From Gemmatimonadota bacterium (lineage in GTDB: Bacteria; Gemmatimonadota; Gemmatimonadetes; Palauibacterales; Palauibacteraceae): a stretch of 46,566 nt of DNA. A program made the position numbers and the translations under genes. The notes beneath the pieces are model-generated. The model did not search any database. It was given only the letters and a program-made list of their open reading frames with translations, and was not told the DNA's origin. Shown in pieces: positions 1 through 7,699 of this stretch; within the stretch, counting starts at the first letter, position 1, and each line of letters begins with the position of its first letter. The DNA lies in the NCBI GenBank assembly GCA_022825725.1, contig JAJDWE010000004.1:1-46566 (forward strand). Reading direction: 5' to 3'.

Positions 1-1077
1 GGCGCGGCGGAGGACGAGCGCACCCAGGCGCGGAACTGCAACGCCTTCCACCGTCTCGAGTTCCGGCCCCGCGTCCTCCGGGACGTGACGAACGTGGACC
101 CCGGCGTCACGGTCCTCGGCAGGCGCCAGCCGCTGCCGCTCATCCTCGCCCCCACCGGGTTCAGCCGCATCGCGGATTCGGAGGGAGAACTCGCCGTGGC
201 GCGGGCGGCCGAGCGCGCGGGGGTCACGTACAGCCTCTCCACCCTCGGCACCCGCTCGATCGAGGAGGTGGCCGCCGTCAGCTCCGGCCCGAAGTGGTTC
301 CAGGTCTACGTGTGGAAGGACCGGGGCCTGGTCGCGGAACTCGTCCAGCGGGCCCGCGAGTCCGGCTACGAGGCGCTCCTCCTCACCGTCGATGTCGCAG
401 TGCTCGGGCGGCGCGAGCGCGATGTCCGCTACGGCTTCACCCTCCCCCCGCAGCTCGGCCTCGACACGGTCGTGGACGGGATCCGGAAACCCGGCTGGAC
501 GTGGGACTTCCTCACCTCCGAACCGATCGTCTTCTCAAGCGCGGTGAGCCGGGACGCGGCGGGCGGCGCGGGGGGCGTCGACGCCATGGGTCTCGCGCAG
601 TACGTGAACGAGCAGTTCGATCCGAAGCTCGACTGGGCCGACGTCGACTGGCTGCGCTCGATCTGGGACGGCCCCATCGTCATCAAGGGCATCCAGACGG
701 TGGAGGACGCCGTCCTCGCGGCGGACGCCGGTGCCGAGGGGATCGTGATCTCGAACCACGGCGGCAGGCAGCTCGATGACGCGCCCCCGACGCTCGAACT
801 GCTGCAGCCAGTGGCGGATCGGGTCGGCGACCGGCTCGATGTCCTCATCGACGGCGGCGTCCGGCGGGGGAGCGACATCGCGAAGGCCGTCGCGCTCGGC
901 GCAAAGGCCTGTTTGACCGGCCGCGCCTACTTCTACGCGCTCGGAGCCGGCGGCGAGCGGGGCGTGGACCTCGTCCTCAAGTGGTTCGACGAGGGATTCC
1001 GCCGCACGATGGCGCTTCTCGGCGCCCGCACCGTGGACGAGATCACCCCCGAATCGGTCCGCTGGCGCGACGACTGA
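1..1077 (+). CDS. FMN-dependent alpha-hydroxyacid oxidase/dehydrogenase (5' partial)
   Basis: Oxidises an L-2-hydroxy acid (lactate or glycolate type) to the 2-keto acid using FMN; family knowledge does not fix the substrate. The frame is open from base 1 with family-typical residues before the first ATG at 85, so the gene starts outside the window and about 40 N-terminal residues are missing. 358 residues are visible. Seen: the LAPTGFSR segment near the start, the flavin-contacting lysine in IVIKGIQ (about residue 229), the catalytic histidine and substrate-binding arginine in SNHGGRQLDD (H253 and R256, counted from base 1), and the phosphate-binding LIDGGVRRGSDIAKA and GRAYFYAL segments. 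No signal peptide can be judged. It ends about 130 bases before the next gene and need not be co-transcribed with it. The family call is firm; the exact substrate is open. Confidence 0.93.
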   Translation, partial: GAAEDERTQARNCNAFHRLEFRPRVLRDVTNVDPGVTVLGRRQPLPLILAPTGFSRIADSEGELAVARAAERAGVTYSLSTLGTRSIEEVAAVSSGPKWFQVYVWKDRGLVAELVQRARESGYEALLLTVDVAVLGRRERDVRYGFTLPPQLGLDTVVDGIRKPGWTWDFLTSEPIVFSSAVSRDAAGGAGGVDAMGLAQYVNEQFDPKLDWADVDWLRSIWDGPIVIKGIQTVEDAVLAADAGAEGIVISNHGGRQLDDAPPTLELLQPVADRVGDRLDVLIDGGVRRGSDIAKAVALGAKACLTGRAYFYALGAGGERGVDLVLKWFDEGFRRTMALLGARTVDEITPESVRWRDD

Positions 1078-1208
1078 ACGGGCTCCCGCCGCTTGCCTCA
1101 CAGCGGGTTTCGGGCTTAGCGTGTTATGCGGATACATCTTTTAATGCGCCTACATGCGAACTGGCTGACAAAGCGGTCTCGATGCCCCGACAGGAAGCGT
1201 ACAAAGCG

Positions 1209-3698
1209 ATGGCGATCCGCACGGTTGGCGCGGCTCTGACGCTCGTTCTCGCGGTCCCCGCGAGCCTCCCCGCGCAGGAGGGCGAGACCTCGTCCGCCGC
1301 GGCCGTGGCCGGAGTTGCCGGCCAGCCCGGCGTCGGCTCGGCCGCGGAGTTCCGGCATACGGCGCCGCATGCAGCCCCCTCGATGGATCCCAACGACATC
1401 GTCCAGGGCGTCTGCACGAACTGCCACAACAGTCGGCGGCTGGCGGGCAACCTCACCCTCGAGTCCTTCGATGTGGACGCCGCGGACGCGCAGGCGGAGA
1501 CCGCCGAGAAGATGATCCGCAAGCTGCGCGCCGGCATGATGCCGCCGCCCGGCGTGCGCCGTCCGCCGGAGGAGGACCTGTTCGAACTCGTCGTGACGCT
1601 CGAGACCATCGTCGACGACGCGGCGGCCCGGAACCCGAACCCCGGCGGCCGCACCTTCCAGCGGCTCAACCGGCCCGAGTACGAGCGGGCGATCCGCGAT
1701 CTGCTGGGGCTCGAGGTCGATGCGGGGAAGTGGCTCCCCAACGACCAGATGAGCGCGAACTTCGACAACATCGCCGACGTGCAGGCGCTCTCGCCGACGC
1801 TCCTCGACGCCTACCTGAACGCGGCCGCCGAGATCAGCCGCATGGCGGTGGGCGACCGCAACGCCCCGGCGGTCAACACGACGTACAAGAACTCGCAGTA
1901 CCTGTCGCAGCACCCGTGGGATCACGTGGAGGGGGCCCCGTTCGGGACGCGCGGCGGGATGGTCGTGGAGCACACGTTCCCGGCCGACGGCGAGTACACC
2001 TTCTCGCTCGTCTTCACCTCCGGCGCGAACTCCCGCATGGAGGACATCGACATCTCGATCGACGGCGAGCGGGTCGCGCTCCTCCACTACACGCGTCGCG
2101 GCGGCGGGGCGGATGACCGCGGCTTCACGCCCGTCGGTACGGAACCGGTCTTCGTCCGCGCCGGCCAGCACCGCGTCTCGGCCGCCTTCGTCCGGCGCCA
2201 GGAAGGGCCGTACGAGGACCTGATCCGGCCGCACGTGTGGTCCAATGCCGGCGGCGGTTCGGGCGGGGGCGGGATCACGACGCTGCCGCACCTGCAGGAC
2301 GTCATCATCGGCGGACCGCACAACCCGACCGGCGTGTCGGAGTCGCCGATCCGCCAGCGCATCTTCACCTGCCGTCCCACGTCATCCGACGAGGAGCGGC
2401 CGTGCGCCCGAGGCATCCTCACCAACCTCGCGCGCAGCGCCTACCGCCGCCCGCTCGAACCGAGCGAGGTCGACGGCCTGATGACGTTCTACGACATGGG
2501 CGTCGAGCAGGGCGGGTTCGAAATCGGCGTGCGGATGGCCCTCGAGGCGATCCTCGCGAGCCCGTTCTTCGTCCTCCGGCTCGAGCGCGAGCCCGAAGGC
2601 GTCAGGAGCGGAGAAGCCTATGCGCTGGAGGACATCGACCTCGCCTCGCGGCTCTCGTTCTTCCTCTGGGGCCTTCCGCCCGACGAGGAACTGCGGACGG
2701 CGGCGGTCGAGGGACGGCTGTCCGATGCCGGCGAACTGGAGCGGCAGGCGCGCCGCATGCTCGCCGACCCCCGCTCCGAGGCGCTGAGTTCGCGCTTCGT
2801 CTCCCAGTGGCTGCGGCTGCAGGATCTCTACAAGGTCCGCCCCGACCCCAACTTCTACCCGAACTTCGACGAGAACCTCGCGGACGCCATGAAGCGGGAG
2901 ACCGAACTCCTCTTCCAGAGTCTCATCCGCGAGGACCGGAGCGTGCTCGACTTCTTCCGGGCGGACTACACGTTCGTGAACGAACGCCTGGCCCATCACT
3001 ACGGGTTCGACGGTGTGGCGGGGCGGAACTTCCAGCGCGTGACCTATCCCGGCGACGAGCGCGTCGGGATCCTGGGCCACGGCAGCGTCCTCGTCCTCAC
3101 TTCGCTCGCGAACCGCACTTCGCCGGTGCTGCGGGGCAAGTGGGTGATGGAGGTCCTGCTCGGGACGCCGCCCCCGCCGCCCCCGCCGGGGGTGCCGGAC
3201 CTGGACGAGACGGAAGAGTCGATGGACGGACGGCTGCTCACGACGCGCGAGCGGATGGAGATGCACCGGGCGAGTCCCGCGTGCCGCTCCTGCCACCGCT
3301 TCATGGACCCGATCGGCCTTGCGCTGGACAACTTCGATGTGACCGGGAAGTGGCGCCTGCGCGAGAACGGGATGCCGCTCGACACGCGCGGCGATTTCTA
3401 CGATGGGACGGCGGTCCAGACGCCGCCGGAACTCGTCGACGCGCTCCTCACGCGCCCGCTGCCGCTGCTCCGGAACTTCACGGAGAACCTGGCCGCGTAC
3501 GCGCTCGGCCGCCGCGTCGAGTACTACGACCAGCCCTGGATCCGGTCGATCGTGGAGGATGCGGAAGGGGACGACTACAGGCTTTCGTCGCTGATCATGG
3601 GCGTCGTGAACGGCGATGCCTTCAGGATGAAGCGGGCCATGCCCGCGACCGCGGTAGAAGAGGAAGTTTCCGAGGAGGTTTCCGAAGACCGCCGCTAG
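1209..3698 (+). CDS. Exported PSD1-type protein (DUF1587/1592/1588/1585) with two CxxCH heme motifs
   Basis: 829 residues. The start at 1209 follows AGGAAG by 11 bases and gives a signal peptide (hydrophobic core to about residue 22, then LPAQEGE); an ATG at 1182 is the alternative. The domain order is that of the planctomycete-type PSD family. A cytochrome-like segment has CTNCH (69-73). DUF1587 has FQRLNRPEYERAIRDLLGL. A central beta-rich carbohydrate-binding-like insert follows, then DUF1595 (ARSAYRRPLEPSEV), DUF1592 (ASRLSFFLWGLPPDEEL), DUF1588 with a proline run and CRSCH (692-696), and DUF1585 (FTENLAAYALGRRVEYYD). Both CxxCH motifs could bind heme c in the periplasm. The biochemical reaction of the family is not established to my knowledge. 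The DUF1552 gene follows 47 bases later, the usual pairing for this family, so the two are probably one operon. Confidence 0.93.
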   Translation: MAIRTVGAALTLVLAVPASLPAQEGETSSAAAVAGVAGQPGVGSAAEFRHTAPHAAPSMDPNDIVQGVCTNCHNSRRLAGNLTLESFDVDAADAQAETAEKMIRKLRAGMMPPPGVRRPPEEDLFELVVTLETIVDDAAARNPNPGGRTFQRLNRPEYERAIRDLLGLEVDAGKWLPNDQMSANFDNIADVQALSPTLLDAYLNAAAEISRMAVGDRNAPAVNTTYKNSQYLSQHPWDHVEGAPFGTRGGMVVEHTFPADGEYTFSLVFTSGANSRMEDIDISIDGERVALLHYTRRGGGADDRGFTPVGTEPVFVRAGQHRVSAAFVRRQEGPYEDLIRPHVWSNAGGGSGGGGITTLPHLQDVIIGGPHNPTGVSESPIRQRIFTCRPTSSDEERPCARGILTNLARSAYRRPLEPSEVDGLMTFYDMGVEQGGFEIGVRMALEAILASPFFVLRLEREPEGVRSGEAYALEDIDLASRLSFFLWGLPPDEELRTAAVEGRLSDAGELERQARRMLADPRSEALSSRFVSQWLRLQDLYKVRPDPNFYPNFDENLADAMKRETELLFQSLIREDRSVLDFFRADYTFVNERLAHHYGFDGVAGRNFQRVTYPGDERVGILGHGSVLVLTSLANRTSPVLRGKWVMEVLLGTPPPPPPPGVPDLDETEESMDGRLLTTRERMEMHRASPACRSCHRFMDPIGLALDNFDVTGKWRLRENGMPLDTRGDFYDGTAVQTPPELVDALLTRPLPLLRNFTENLAAYALGRRVEYYDQPWIRSIVEDAEGDDYRLSSLIMGVVNGDAFRMKRAMPATAVEEEVSEEVSEDRR

Positions 3699-3745
3699 AC
3701 GGCCCATCTGGCCGGGCGACGGTCCGACGTTACGAGAGGGAGAAC

Positions 3746-5182
3746 ATGGAATTCATCACGGGACAGCACTTGCCTCGCAGGACCTTCATTCGAGGCGTCG
3801 GGGCCACGCTCGCCCTGCCGTTCCTCGACGCGATGGTTCCGGCAGGCCGTCTGTGGGGATCGACGAGCGCGAAGAGCCTGACGGAGGGGACGGGAACCCG
3901 GCTCATCGCGATCGAGGAGGTGCATGGACTCGCGGGGTGCAACCGCGAGCACGGCGCGACGAAGTTCCTCTTCGCACCGGAAAAGGCGGGACGCGACTTC
4001 GAGATCATCGATGAGAGCGCGCTCGTCTCGCTGCGGCCGTACCGCGAGCACCTGACGATCATCAGCAACACGGACGTGCGGAACGCCGAGGCGTTCACGC
4101 CGCCCGAGATCGGCGGGGACCACTTCCGCTCGAGCGCCGTGTTCCTCACGCAGGCGCACCCGAAGCAGACGCAGGGGTCCGACATCTTCTGCGGGACCTC
4201 GATGGATCAGATCTATGCGCAGCGCTTCGGCCAGGAGACGCCGATGCCTTCGATGCAGTTCTGCATCGAGAATCTCGACCAGGCGGGCGGCTGCACGTAC
4301 AACTACTCGTGCGCGTACACCGACTCGCTGAGCTGGGCGTCACCGACGGAACCGCTGCCCATGATCCGCGATCCGCGGGTCGCCTTCGACCTTCTGTTCG
4401 GCGCCGGCGGCACCGAGGCGGAGCGGGCGGCGCGCCGGGCCACGCGGCGCAGCATCCTCGACTGGATTTCAGGCGAGATCTCCACCGTCCAGCGCACCCT
4501 CGGCGCGGAAGACGCGCGCCGCATGGAGCAGTACCTGACGAACGTCCGCGAACTGGAGCGCCGGATTCAGATGGTCGAGGGGCGGAACTCGAGCGGTGAG
4601 GAGCGCGCCCTGCCCGAGGCGCCGGCCGGCGTGCCGGATTCGTTCACCGAGCACATGCAGATGCTGTTCGACATCCAGGTGCTTGCCCTCGAGACCGACA
4701 TGACGCGCGTGATCTCCTTCAAGACGGGGCGCGACGCGCAGAACCGTGTCTTCCCCGACAGCGAGTCCGACCGGCCCTTCCACCCGGCCTCCCACCACGG
4801 GAACCGTGAAGAGGCGGTGCTGGAGTTCAACAAGATCAACCAGTTCCGCGTCGGTCAGCTTCCGTACCTCATCGACAAGCTGAAGAACACGATGCACGGC
4901 GAGTCGAGTCTGCTCGACCAGAGCGTGGTGCTGTGGGGGTCGCCGATGGCCGATGCGAACCTGCACAACCACCGCCGGGCGCCGCTCTTCCTGCTCGGGC
5001 ACGGCAACGGGATGCTCGAGGGCGACCTGCACATCAAGGCGCCGGACGGGACGCCGATGGCGAACGCCATGCTGTCCGTCCTGCACGGCCTCGGCGTCGA
5101 GGACATGCACGAGTTCGGCGACAGTACCGGCCCGATGTCGCTCAACCAGGCCGACCCGGTCGCGACGGACGCGGGAACCTGA
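3746..5182 (+). CDS. DUF1552 protein with Tat-like signal
   Basis: 478 residues. The ATG at 3746 follows a GAGAGGGAG ribosome-binding site. The N-terminus reads PRRTFIRGVGATLALPFLDAM, a twin-arginine motif plus a hydrophobic stretch, so export in a folded state is likely. The body matches DUF1552, a family distantly related to alkaline-phosphatase/DUF1501-type secreted proteins. Recognisable parts are the FSKTGRD-like segment (here ISFKTGRDAQ), HPASHHG, and the C-terminal VVLWGSPMADANLHNHRRAP and LLGHGNGML segments. No enzymatic activity is known to me. DUF1552 genes commonly sit next to DUF1592/1588/1585 genes, as here, which suggests a joint periplasmic or surface function. The ankyrin gene starts two bases after the stop, so translation is probably coupled. 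Confidence 0.92.
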   Translation: MEFITGQHLPRRTFIRGVGATLALPFLDAMVPAGRLWGSTSAKSLTEGTGTRLIAIEEVHGLAGCNREHGATKFLFAPEKAGRDFEIIDESALVSLRPYREHLTIISNTDVRNAEAFTPPEIGGDHFRSSAVFLTQAHPKQTQGSDIFCGTSMDQIYAQRFGQETPMPSMQFCIENLDQAGGCTYNYSCAYTDSLSWASPTEPLPMIRDPRVAFDLLFGAGGTEAERAARRATRRSILDWISGEISTVQRTLGAEDARRMEQYLTNVRELERRIQMVEGRNSSGEERALPEAPAGVPDSFTEHMQMLFDIQVLALETDMTRVISFKTGRDAQNRVFPDSESDRPFHPASHHGNREEAVLEFNKINQFRVGQLPYLIDKLKNTMHGESSLLDQSVVLWGSPMADANLHNHRRAPLFLLGHGNGMLEGDLHIKAPDGTPMANAMLSVLHGLGVEDMHEFGDSTGPMSLNQADPVATDAGT

Positions 5183-5184
5183 TC

Positions 5185-7191
5185 GTGCGGGCCGGCAGGC
5201 TTCGGCACGGGTTCGCGGTCCTCTGCGCGGCGCTCCTCGTTTCGGCGGGGACGCCTCATTCGCCGCCCGATTCGCCCGTCGCCGACGCCGCCATGCGCGG
5301 CGAAGTCGAGACGGTGCGGGAACTCCTGCGGGAGGGGCTGGACGTCAACGCGGCGCAGGGAGACGGGATGACGGCCCTGCACTGGGCCGCTGACCGGGGC
5401 GACGCGGAACTCGCGGACATGCTCATCTACGCCGGAGCCGACGTGGCGGCGGTCACGCGGATCGGGCAGTACACGCCGCTCCACCTCGCCGCGCGCCGGG
5501 GCTCGGCGGCGATTCTCGGCAGCCTGGTCGCGGCGGGTTCGGACGCGATGGCCCTGACCGCGAACAGCGGCGCCACGCCGCTCCACCTCGCCGCGGCGTC
5601 CGGAAGCCCCGACGCGATCCGGGTGCTGCTCGAGGCGGGCGCGGATCCCGATGCGGTCGAGGCCGAGTGGGGCCAGACGCCCCTCACCTTCGCCGCCGCC
5701 GGCAACCGGGCCGACGCGATCCGCGTGCTGCTGGAGGGCGGTGCGGACCCCGACATCACGTCCCTCGTCATCGACATCATCGAGCAGGAAAAGCTGGATC
5801 GCCTGGCGCGGCAGCGTGAGACGGAAGTGCTCGAAGCCTTCACCGGAGGGGGGGACGAGGCGCGCACGCCGACGCCCGGCGAGCTTCAGGCCGCCGTGCG
5901 GGCGGGACGCGAGGTCTACGTCGACGGCCTCCCCGAGGAAGAGGAGGAGGAAGAAGAGGACGAGAGCGACTTCAGTCGTCTCTTCCTGCCTCCGGTCGAG
6001 AAGATCGGCGGCCTGACGCCGCTCCTGCACGCGGTCCGGCAAGGGTACGTGGAGTCGGCCCTCGCCCTCCTGGACGGAGGTGCGGACATCGACGTGGTGA
6101 GCGCGGCGGACGGGACGAGTCCGCTCGTGATGGCCGCGATCAACGGGCAGTTCGACCTCGTGCTGATGCTCCTCGAGCGGGGCGCGGATCCGAACATCGC
6201 GGCCGAACTCAACGGCGTGTCGCCGCTGTGGGCCGTGATCAACGCCCGGTGGCAGCCGCGCACACGGTTCCCGCAGCCGCAGGAGCGCCCGCTCCAGAGC
6301 GCGAACTACCTGGAGGTGGCGCGGGCGCTGCTCGACGCGGGCGCGGATCCCGACCACCGGATCACCCGACACCCGTGGTACATGGTGTACACGGGCTGCG
6401 GAAACCGGAACTGCGGCCTCGTCGACACCAACGGCGCCACAGCCTTCTGGCGCGCCGCCTACGCGACGGACGTCGAGGCGATGAAGCTCCTCGTCGAGTA
6501 CGGGGCCGACCCGAACATCCCGACCAAGGCGCCCCCCCGGCGCCAGCGTCTCTCCCCGGACGAGTTCCTGCGGCAGCAGGCGCTGAACGCGCTGCGCGAC
6601 TCCTCCTACGCCGAACTCCCGCCGGAGGAGCGCCTCAAGCTGATCCAGGATGTCCGGGGCCAGCTGCCCGAGGAGGAGCAGAAGGAGTATCCCGACAAGG
6701 ACCTCGAGAACCTCACCGAGGACACCCGAAAGGCGCTGGTGGAGGCCGCGGAAGCGGCGGACCGGGCGCGGGCGAACGCGCCGGACGCCTCGGGGCTGCC
6801 GCCGGTGCCCCCGGGCGGGCCCGGCGTGATGCCGATCCACGCGGCCTCCGGCGTGGGCTACGGCGAGGGGTTCGCGGGCAACGCGCACCGCCATACGCCC
6901 GAGGGGTGGATACCGGCCGTGAAGTACCTCGTGGAGGAACTGGGGGCGGACGTGAACGTCCGCGACCACAACGGCTACACGGCGCTGCACAACGCGGCCT
7001 CGCGCGGCGACAACGAGATGATCCTCTATCTCGTGGAGGTGGGGGGCGATGTCACCGTCGTCAGCCGCCGCGGCCAGACGACGGCCGACATGGCAAACGG
7101 TCCCGTGCAGCGCGTCTCGCCCTTCCCGGAGACCGTCGCGCTTCTAGAGAGCCTGGGCTCTCACAACAACAACAACTGCCTCACCTGCTGA
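5185..7191 (+). CDS. Exported ankyrin-repeat protein
   Basis: 668 residues from a GTG two bases after the DUF1552 stop; no better start gives the signal peptide (VRAGRLRHGFAVLCAALLVSAG). About ten ankyrin repeats are visible through TALHWAADRGD, TPLHLAARRGS, TPLHLAAASGS, PLVMAAINGQF and TALHNAASRGD, each followed by a GADP or GADV turn. The array is interrupted after the fourth repeat by a charged linker with a run of eight Glu then DESDFSRLF, and again by a helical charged segment (about residues 445-530). A CGNRNCG cysteine pair lies mid-protein, and the C-terminus ends in an Asn run followed by CLTC. Ankyrin arrays bind proteins; here the partner is likely periplasmic, plausibly the two upstream exported proteins, given the tight gene spacing. 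That partner is inferred, not seen. Confidence 0.9.
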   Translation: MRAGRLRHGFAVLCAALLVSAGTPHSPPDSPVADAAMRGEVETVRELLREGLDVNAAQGDGMTALHWAADRGDAELADMLIYAGADVAAVTRIGQYTPLHLAARRGSAAILGSLVAAGSDAMALTANSGATPLHLAAASGSPDAIRVLLEAGADPDAVEAEWGQTPLTFAAAGNRADAIRVLLEGGADPDITSLVIDIIEQEKLDRLARQRETEVLEAFTGGGDEARTPTPGELQAAVRAGREVYVDGLPEEEEEEEEDESDFSRLFLPPVEKIGGLTPLLHAVRQGYVESALALLDGGADIDVVSAADGTSPLVMAAINGQFDLVLMLLERGADPNIAAELNGVSPLWAVINARWQPRTRFPQPQERPLQSANYLEVARALLDAGADPDHRITRHPWYMVYTGCGNRNCGLVDTNGATAFWRAAYATDVEAMKLLVEYGADPNIPTKAPPRRQRLSPDEFLRQQALNALRDSSYAELPPEERLKLIQDVRGQLPEEEQKEYPDKDLENLTEDTRKALVEAAEAADRARANAPDASGLPPVPPGGPGVMPIHAASGVGYGEGFAGNAHRHTPEGWIPAVKYLVEELGADVNVRDHNGYTALHNAASRGDNEMILYLVEVGGDVTVVSRRGQTTADMANGPVQRVSPFPETVALLESLGSHNNNNCLTC

Positions 7192-7250
7192 ACCGCAGAC
7201 AACCGACCCAACCCAAAGAACAAGACCTTACACGGAGAATACGGAGAACC

Positions 7251-7571
7251 ATGGCCAAGTACATGTTCCGCACAAGTTACACACAATCCGGGCTCAAGGG
7301 CCTGATCGCCGAGGGGGGCACCGGCCGTCGCGAGGCGCTGCGGCAGACCGTCGAGAGCGCGGGCGGCACGCTCGAGGGCTTCTACTACGCCTTCGGCGAC
7401 GACGACCTGCTCCTGATCGCCGACCTTCCCGACTCGACCGCCGCCACGACGCTCTCGCTGAACATCGCGGCCGCGGGGGCCCTCACGGTTTCGGTGACGG
7501 TCCTGATCGACCCCGAGACCGTCGACGAGGCCGTCGCCCGCGGCGTCTCCTACCGCCCGCCCGGAGCCTGA
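7251..7571 (+). CDS. GYD-domain protein
   Basis: 106 residues. The ATG at 7251 has GGAGAA at 7242-7247. The protein begins with MFRTSYTQSGLKGLI and continues with a glycine-rich turn (AEGGTGRREALRQ), then EGFYYAFGDDDLLLIADLP, the layout of the small GYD family (a ferredoxin-like alpha/beta fold related to dimeric alpha-beta barrel proteins). No signal peptide, so cytoplasmic. Function is unknown; GYD proteins are often near oxidative or stress genes, but I cannot assign a role. It lies 59 bases after the exported ankyrin gene and could be the last gene of that operon, because a stable hairpin lies just downstream at 7589-7608. Confidence 0.88.
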   Translation: MAKYMFRTSYTQSGLKGLIAEGGTGRREALRQTVESAGGTLEGFYYAFGDDDLLLIADLPDSTAATTLSLNIAAAGALTVSVTVLIDPETVDEAVARGVSYRPPGA

Positions 7572-7588
7572 CGCTCAACCTTTGAAGA

Positions 7589-7608
7589 CGGGGCCCGATT
7601 GGGCCCCG
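7589..7608. terminator. Perfect 8-bp GC hairpin, possible transcription end
   Basis: CGGGGCCC and GGGCCCCG flank a GATT loop, 17 bases after the GYD stop codon and 91 bases before the next gene. The stem is strong, but no T run follows on the plus strand, so it is not a classical intrinsic terminator. It may be a transcript-end stabiliser or a Rho-associated end. Confidence 0.4.
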
Positions 7609-7699
7609 AACACAAGCCGTCTGGCCGCGTTGCGCGGGGCGGTCGGTGCGGAACAAGTTGGGGGCTCCGTTCGGCGATCCTCCGACCCTGCGAGTTGCC

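Noticed and set aside
4855-6990. Long minus-strand open frame (711 codons) opposite the ankyrin gene
   Set aside because: Its translation is Arg/His/Val-rich with no domain; it is the antisense shadow of a high-GC ankyrin gene whose plus-strand protein is clearly structured.
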